Below are positions 48,201 to 49,824 of a stretch of 49,824 nt of DNA, piece after piece (the first letter of the stretch is position 1; each line of letters opens with the position of its first letter). Source of the DNA: Echinostoma caproni (lineage: Eukaryota; Platyhelminthes; Trematoda; Plagiorchiida; Echinostomatidae); assembly GCA_900618425.1 (NCBI GenBank), contig UZAN01039818.1:1304-51127 (forward strand), written 5' to 3'. The notes beneath the pieces were generated by a model. The model was given only the letters and a program-made list of their open reading frames with translations. It had not been told where the DNA came from and did not search any database. The position numbers and the translations under genes are program-made.

Positions 48201-49824
48201 ATAAAAATAGTACGTTGCTCGATCATTTATTTCTATTCGCTTGATAATACTTGAGAACCTGGAAGCAGAAACGGTTTGTAAATTTGGGAATTGTCGTTAG
48301 AAATAATGAATTATGTTTCTAAAAATTAATTTCCGTGTGTAGGTCTGATATATATGGAGGGAAATGAATATAAAATAATGCACCAAAATCATTCTACACG
48401 TCAAAACCCAAAACTTCATTTTATTCTTATACGGCCTGTAGAGTGCACATGGCTGCTTTCGTGTAGTTCAATGAATGAGGAGTTTAAGTGGAATTGACGT
48501 CTATGCAATTCGTTTGACTTGTCTTTAACCAAAACTCCAGATATTTCCCGTTATTATTAACGAAAACGGTTAACGAATCTGTCCACCAATGAAATTGTTA
48601 CCGGTACATGTGTTTAATGAATTTGGGGCTTTTCTTGTAAGCAGTGCAGACTTATACCAAAGGCTCAACAACTAATGGTGTTATAAACCCACAAGGCCAT
48701 GATCCAAATGAATGATTCCTAATTGAAACGGGAATGGTGCATAGTCATTCTATGGTTCCCTGAAAGATTTTCAATTACTGATTATTAGTCTGCTTTCATC
48801 TTCCGTGGTTACCATATTGAATCCACCCAGGCGTTCCGGATATCTTATTCTCCGGTTAATCAATAGGGAATACGCAAATCGCTTCATCATGCGTACACCC
48901 AGCATACTACTCACTCACTTCAGTTCAGTTTAGTTTGTACAACCATTAGCCATGCACCTTCGTGTGGCGGTTTTGGTTGCTATCTTTTGGCTGCTCATTT
49001 GGATGAAGAATAGGAGAAAAAGGTAGAGTCGAACAGAAAATGGAAAATTTCAGTGGTCTATGGTTGCAAAGAAATTGAGAAGATGCACGAGCGCCACTGT
49101 TAACGACAGTCAGACATATCACTCAGTGTCTCTAACCATCGGCTACGATCTTCCCGAGGTCCCCAGCCAGGGAGCCTAACGGGATTTATGTGGCCCAGTA
49201 CCTTCACTACTCACTACTATTATGAGCAGTGTTTCACGTCATTAAGGGAGGTTCTCTGTAATTCGTCAGTCCCTTTGGAAGTCAACGGTGCGTTTCATGA
49301 TCTAAAGGATAGTTCGGAATGCGCGAGTTCAATCGGGATGGACGAAAAAGAGGGAATTCGTGTGGTCCCGTGAAACATTCAGCCACAGAACGGATATAGA
49401 CAATATAGTCATCTACGGGTAATAGCTCAGTGAAACACTCGTAACCAAACGCAAGTTCACCCGCTGTTTGTAAGAATGCAAAATTCAGTACCGCTTGGGA
49501 TCGTAAAAACTAGGGTCTAGCTGTCCGAAAATGGGCGTATTCAAATGTCACCGTGNCATTGGTATGATTGAGCAGCGAGGTTGGGATATCTCGCGTTTCA
49601 CTATGCCTGAATATGCAGTTTAGTGTCATCGACAATGTTGAACTACTAACTTTAGATAACAGTAACATGCTCGCAACATGAGGTTTTCCTGTAACAAATT
49701 TTCTGTGCGTATGTGAGGAAGTGGTGTTGATAGATTAAATTCATGCAACTTCTTTCCAGACGGGGACTTTGATAACTGGGGTGGCTATTTTTAGAACTAT
49801 TGGATGGTTGGTTTGAAAACCCCC
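45236..49824 (+). other. Downstream intron sequence, no exon recognised
   Basis: It starts with the exon 14 donor (phase 1) and runs to the window end. I could not find the KIF1 linker or PH-domain exons. A GC-richer block at 45.60-46.20 kb is open on both strands and may be an old repeat. A perfect 14-bp hairpin is at 46659-46704. A second less AT-rich block at 49.10-49.38 kb is unassigned. One N lies at 49556. Confidence 0.7.
46659..46704. repeat. Perfect 14-bp stem-loop
   Basis: acttattcgaaagt at 46659-46672 and its exact complement at 46691-46704, with an 18-nt loop. It may be chance in AT-rich DNA, a short foldback, or the end of a small element. Nothing around it helps to decide. Confidence 0.85.

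Noticed and set aside
49188..49373. Possible downstream kinesin exon or separate gene near the window end
   Set aside because: No match to the KIF1 linker or PH domain, and no acceptor in a suitable phase.

Overview
The window is eukaryotic. It holds one gene, on the + strand, with small phase-consistent exons (69-365 bp) separated by large introns (1.3-10.6 kb). The gene is the middle-to-C-terminal part of a kinesin-3 motor of the UNC-104/KIF1 type. I recognise 14 consecutive exons between 660 and 45235. All 13 introns have GT..AG ends, and the reading phase is preserved across every junction, giving 758 whole codons. The motor head, FHA domain and early coiled coils must lie upstream of the window. 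The C-terminal linker and the PH domain expected in this family must lie downstream.

The host is probably a flatworm, most likely a digenean trematode. This is inferred from the long introns, the Penelope-like elements (PLEs), the CR1/Jockey-like LINE debris, and a dispersed repeat whose core resembles the hammerhead-ribozyme SINEs (Sm-alpha type) known from schistosomes. No species is claimed.

Layout: 1-659, intron upstream of the first visible exon. 660-12174, exons 1-5: KIF1B-type region, a long Ser/Pro-rich insert, and the conserved PWFRLIGR / FVYLSNL block. 12175-22743, a 10.6 kb intron with a PLE remnant flanked by inverted repeats (13.03-13.87 kb), a minus-strand LINE remnant (18.2-19.7 kb), a 659-base assembly gap (19718-20376), and hammerhead-like repeats. 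22744-26988, exons 6-8: acidic linker and the FTFRVTVLQ block. 26989-32815, an intron holding two more PLE remnants. One is built as a head-to-head inversion. The other carries a 302-bp inverted repeat whose arms appear identical. 32816-45235, exons 9-14: FEVYGH, DUF3694-like and EAAWDSS blocks. 45236-49824, sequence in which I recognise no exon.

The most unusual signals are three. (1) All three recognisable PLE remnants are associated with inverted copies or segments of themselves. (2) A family of hammerhead-like cores sits in introns of one gene in both orientations, some with the core residues preserved. (3) The kinesin has an insert of roughly 60 residues inside an otherwise highly conserved block. 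No bacterial-type operons, CRISPR arrays, rRNA or intact tRNA genes were seen.
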